57,857 bases of DNA, taken from the NCBI RefSeq assembly GCF_003244315.1, contig NZ_QKWH01000016.1, forward strand, positions 1-57,857, in the 5' to 3' direction. The first letter of the stretch is position 1, and each line of letters opens with the position of its first letter. The position numbers and the translations under genes were made by a program. The DNA is from Xylanimonas oleitrophica. Lineage in GTDB: Bacteria > Actinomycetota > Actinomycetes > Actinomycetales > Cellulomonadaceae. Positions 55,797-57,857 of this stretch are shown here, in pieces. Below the pieces are notes generated by a model, which saw only the letters and a program-made list of their open reading frames with translations, did not search any database and was not told the origin of the DNA.

Positions 55797-57185
55797 GTGC
55801 CCCAGCAGTACCCCACCCGTGCCTCCCTGCGCCCCCAGACCGGTGCGGCGACCCGCCGCCACCGCCGTGCCCGGGCCGGCGCCGCCTGCGGCGTCGCCCT
55901 GGTCACCGCCGCAGCCATCACCACCACCACGCTCACCGCCCAGTCGGCCGCGACCCTCGGCGCGGGCGCCCCCGCCGAGCCGGCCACCGCTCCCGCCGAT
56001 CCGACCCCGGCTCCCGCGCCCGAGCCCGTCGCGGACGCCCCGCAGGTGGTCGACGCCGTGACGACCGCGTCGCAGGAGCTCGCCCGCGCCGAGTCCATGA
56101 CGGCCCAGGCCGCTGCGGCCCCGCCCCAGGAGCTCGCCCAGGTCCACGCGGCCACCGCCGTCGTGCGCGAGCTGGTGCGCCGCGGCACGGCCACCACGCC
56201 GCAGGAGGCCGAGCCGACCCCGGAGACCTCCCCCGAGGCGGTGGCCGCCGCCGACGCCGCGATCGAGGCCGTCGAGGCCGCCGCCCAGGAGGCTCCGGCC
56301 GACGGCGAGGGCTCCCCCGCCGCAGCGGGCGACCCCGCCGCAGTGCCGGCCGCGCCTCAGGCGGTCGAGGCCACGCCCGCCGGGGCGGCCGAGCCGACGT
56401 CGGAGCAGGATGCAGCGCCGACGGCGGAGCAGGCCGCCGAGCCGACCGTGGAGCGGGCTGCCGAGCCGCCGACGAAGCAGGCCGCCGAGGCGACCGCGGA
56501 GCGGGCTGCCGAGGCGCCGGACGAGACGGCACCAGCCACGACGGCGTCCGGGGCCGTGCTCACCGACCCCGACGTCGCGGCGGACGCCATCGCCCACGTG
56601 ACCGAGCAGCTCACTCACGCCCTGGCCGCGGCGGAGGCCGCTGCGGCTGCTGCTGCGCAGGCCGCTGCCGCAGCAGCCGCCGCCGCGGCGGCGGCCCCAC
56701 CCACGCCGGCCGAGGTGATCGAGGACCAGGCCGCGCAGGGCCGCGCCGACGCGGCCCGCCTCGCAGGGCTCGCCGGGTCGACGTCCGGCCAGAGCAACGG
56801 CCGCATCCCGGGCAGCGTGCTGTGCGACCTCTCCTGGGCGTCCGCGCACGCCCTGCGGTGCGACGCCGCAGCCCAGCTCGAGCGCCTGAACGTGGCGTTC
56901 CGGGCACAGTTCGGCGCAGACCTCGAGATCACCGACTCCTACCGCTCCTACGCCTCCCAGGTGGCCACCAAGGCCACCAAGGGATACCTCGCCGCCAAGC
57001 CCGGCTTCTCGAACCACGGCTGGGGCCTGGCGGTCGACCTCGGCTCCGAGGTCAACACCGCGGGCAGCACCCAGCACGCCTGGATGCGTGAGCACGCCCC
57101 GCAGTTCGGCTGGGACAACCCCGCCTGGGCCCGGCCCGGCGGCAGCAAGCCCGAGCCGTGGCACTGGGAGTACAGCCCGCTCTGA
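55797..57185 (+). CDS. Secreted VanY-type D-Ala-D-Ala carboxypeptidase
   Basis: This 462-residue exported peptidase has a twin-Arg-containing signal region (RRHRRARAGAACGVALVTAA), a very long Ala/Glu/Pro-rich linker (about residues 50-320) with repeats built on AAEPTVERAAEP and a poly-Ala run, and a C-terminal M15B/VanY domain. Zinc and catalytic motifs are intact: SNHGWGLAVDLGS near 404-416 and EPWHWEY near 452-458. It would trim peptidoglycan stem peptides. GTG at 55797 is chosen because GAGGAA lies seven bases upstream. Confidence 0.9.
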   Translation: MPQQYPTRASLRPQTGAATRRHRRARAGAACGVALVTAAAITTTTLTAQSAATLGAGAPAEPATAPADPTPAPAPEPVADAPQVVDAVTTASQELARAESMTAQAAAAPPQELAQVHAATAVVRELVRRGTATTPQEAEPTPETSPEAVAAADAAIEAVEAAAQEAPADGEGSPAAAGDPAAVPAAPQAVEATPAGAAEPTSEQDAAPTAEQAAEPTVERAAEPPTKQAAEATAERAAEAPDETAPATTASGAVLTDPDVAADAIAHVTEQLTHALAAAEAAAAAAAQAAAAAAAAAAAAPPTPAEVIEDQAAQGRADAARLAGLAGSTSGQSNGRIPGSVLCDLSWASAHALRCDAAAQLERLNVAFRAQFGADLEITDSYRSYASQVATKATKGYLAAKPGFSNHGWGLAVDLGSEVNTAGSTQHAWMREHAPQFGWDNPAWARPGGSKPEPWHWEYSPL

Positions 57186-57223
57186 CGAGCCCCGAGGGGG
57201 TGCACGAATTTCACCCGGTCCGG

Positions 57224-57229
57224 TACGGT
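57224..57229 (+). promoter_or_regulatory. -10 element for the right-edge gene
   Basis: TACGGT, with a weak -35 TGCACG 17 bases upstream (57201-57206), lies 59 bases before the GTG at 57289. Confidence 0.4.
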
Positions 57230-57288
57230 CCAGGACCACGCGCCCACCCGCGCAGCCCGACCAGGCGCCCCCGACCGGAGGACTGACC

Positions 57289-57857
57289 GTGAGGCAGCAC
57301 CACCCGACCCCTGCGTCGACGCGCGACCAGGCGAACCCGGAGGCGCGGCCCCGTCCCTCCCGGCACGGGCGGCCCCGCCGGCCCGCCCGCAGGCGGCCAC
57401 GCGCCGTCGTCCTGACCCTCGGCATGGCCCTCGCCGCCGTGACCGCCCTGGCCACCGGCGCCGACTCCGCCGATCGCCGCCCCGTCCTGGACGCCCGGGA
57501 GTGGGACCGGCAGGTCCCGAGCTCGTGGGCCGCCGCGCCAGGCCGCGCCGCCGCCGGGACGGAGCCGTCCCCGGCGGACGACGCGGACCTGACAGCCCAG
57601 GACGCGGAACTGCTGGGACCGGACGACCTCACGGACCCCGACGCGGCGCCCGAGGCCGCCGACCTGGCGGGCCCCCAGCCCCGAGACCTGGCCGGCCCGG
57701 AAGGGGAGGCCGACCCGGCGGCGGGTGACACCGTCTCCGCACCCGCCGAGGTGCCGCAGGAGGTTCAGGCCGGGCACCCCGCAGCGCCCGCGGCTCCCCC
57801 GGCCGAGGCCGCCGCACCCACCAGCGCCCCCGCCGCCCCGGCCGAGCCCTCCCCGGC
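57289..57857 (+). CDS. Secreted or membrane-anchored Ala/Pro-rich protein, partial
   Basis: An open frame from GTG at 57289 continues past the right edge (at least 189 residues). GGAGGA lies six bases upstream of the start. A very basic N terminus (Arg/Pro/His-rich, about 40 residues) leads to a hydrophobic segment AVVLTLGMALAAVTALATGA, consistent with a signal peptide or anchor, followed by an acidic and then Ala/Pro-rich linker. The catalytic or binding domain is presumably beyond the window. By layout it may be another cell-wall protein like the VanY enzyme before it. Confidence 0.72.
   Translation, partial: MRQHHPTPASTRDQANPEARPRPSRHGRPRRPARRRPRAVVLTLGMALAAVTALATGADSADRRPVLDAREWDRQVPSSWAAAPGRAAAGTEPSPADDADLTAQDAELLGPDDLTDPDAAPEAADLAGPQPRDLAGPEGEADPAAGDTVSAPAEVPQEVQAGHPAAPAAPPAEAAAPTSAPAAPAEPSP

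Overview
The window is very GC-rich (well over 70% by eye) and strongly third-position biased. It carries a mycothiol synthase, DUF4244 and Rv3654c-type Tad proteins, a polyphosphate kinase followed by a MutT1-like Nudix/histidine phosphatase, and many leaderless-looking promoters. Together these point to an actinobacterium, most likely Micrococcales (Promicromonosporaceae/Cellulomonadaceae-like); the family-level guess is inference. It reads as ordinary chromosome. I see no insertion sequence, phage, CRISPR array or plasmid origin.

Layout. 1-3600: an edge fragment, a DinB/DUF664 protein and a two-gene CNNM/CBS membrane cassette. 3671-8804 (minus): a secreted M14 carboxypeptidase and the proton-pumping pyrophosphatase HppA. 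9049-12046: CstA, a 91-residue protein ending in Cys-Cys, and an ArsA-like ATPase, translationally coupled; this three-gene module is the most interesting system here. 12099-16998: M18 aminopeptidase, MrfA/Hrq1-like helicase with a C-terminal Cys cluster, and a CitE-like CoA lyase. 17098-22013 (minus): an HTH-like protein and the Tad secretion/pilus locus (ssd, tadA, tadB, tadC, a DUF4244 pilin-like protein, tadE and an Rv3654c-like TadE). 22190-25050: an MFS exporter coupled to an ArsR-like regulator, divergent from a membrane-anchored HAD phosphatase. 25346-29648: old yellow enzyme, acetyl-CoA synthetase and mycothiol synthase.

29754-34708 is a phosphate block: ppk behind a candidate PHO box, a MutT1-like enzyme, and a convergent PiT transporter with its DUF47 partner. 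35015-38603 holds a hypothetical protein, a MarR-DHA2 drug-efflux operon with two clear operators, and a second MarR. 38683-41816 has MsrB, a DEAD-box RNA helicase, an M50-like membrane protein and a cysteine-free HesB-like protein. 42075-47178 has a secreted ChW-repeat NlpC/P60 hydrolase, an OmpA-domain lipoprotein and a DeoR regulator divergent from a DUF4406-Nudix pair. 47229-49660 is a second CNNM cassette, paralogous to the first. 49882-51294 encodes a rifampicin monooxygenase preceded by what looks like a rifamycin-associated element. tRNA-Lys(UUU) follows, then a lipoprotein, a GDPD phosphodiesterase, an MscS channel with a long acidic tail, an ABM-domain membrane protein, a VanY-type carboxypeptidase and a secreted protein cut by the right edge.

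Regulatory themes. CRP/GlxR-like palindromes sit between hppA and cstA and before acs, suggesting shared carbon-status control. About a dozen genes have a -10 hexamer only 6-8 bases before the start codon, consistent with leaderless mRNAs. Palindromic operators precede the MarR and ArsR-like regulators. Perfect GC-rich hairpins separate most convergent gene pairs.
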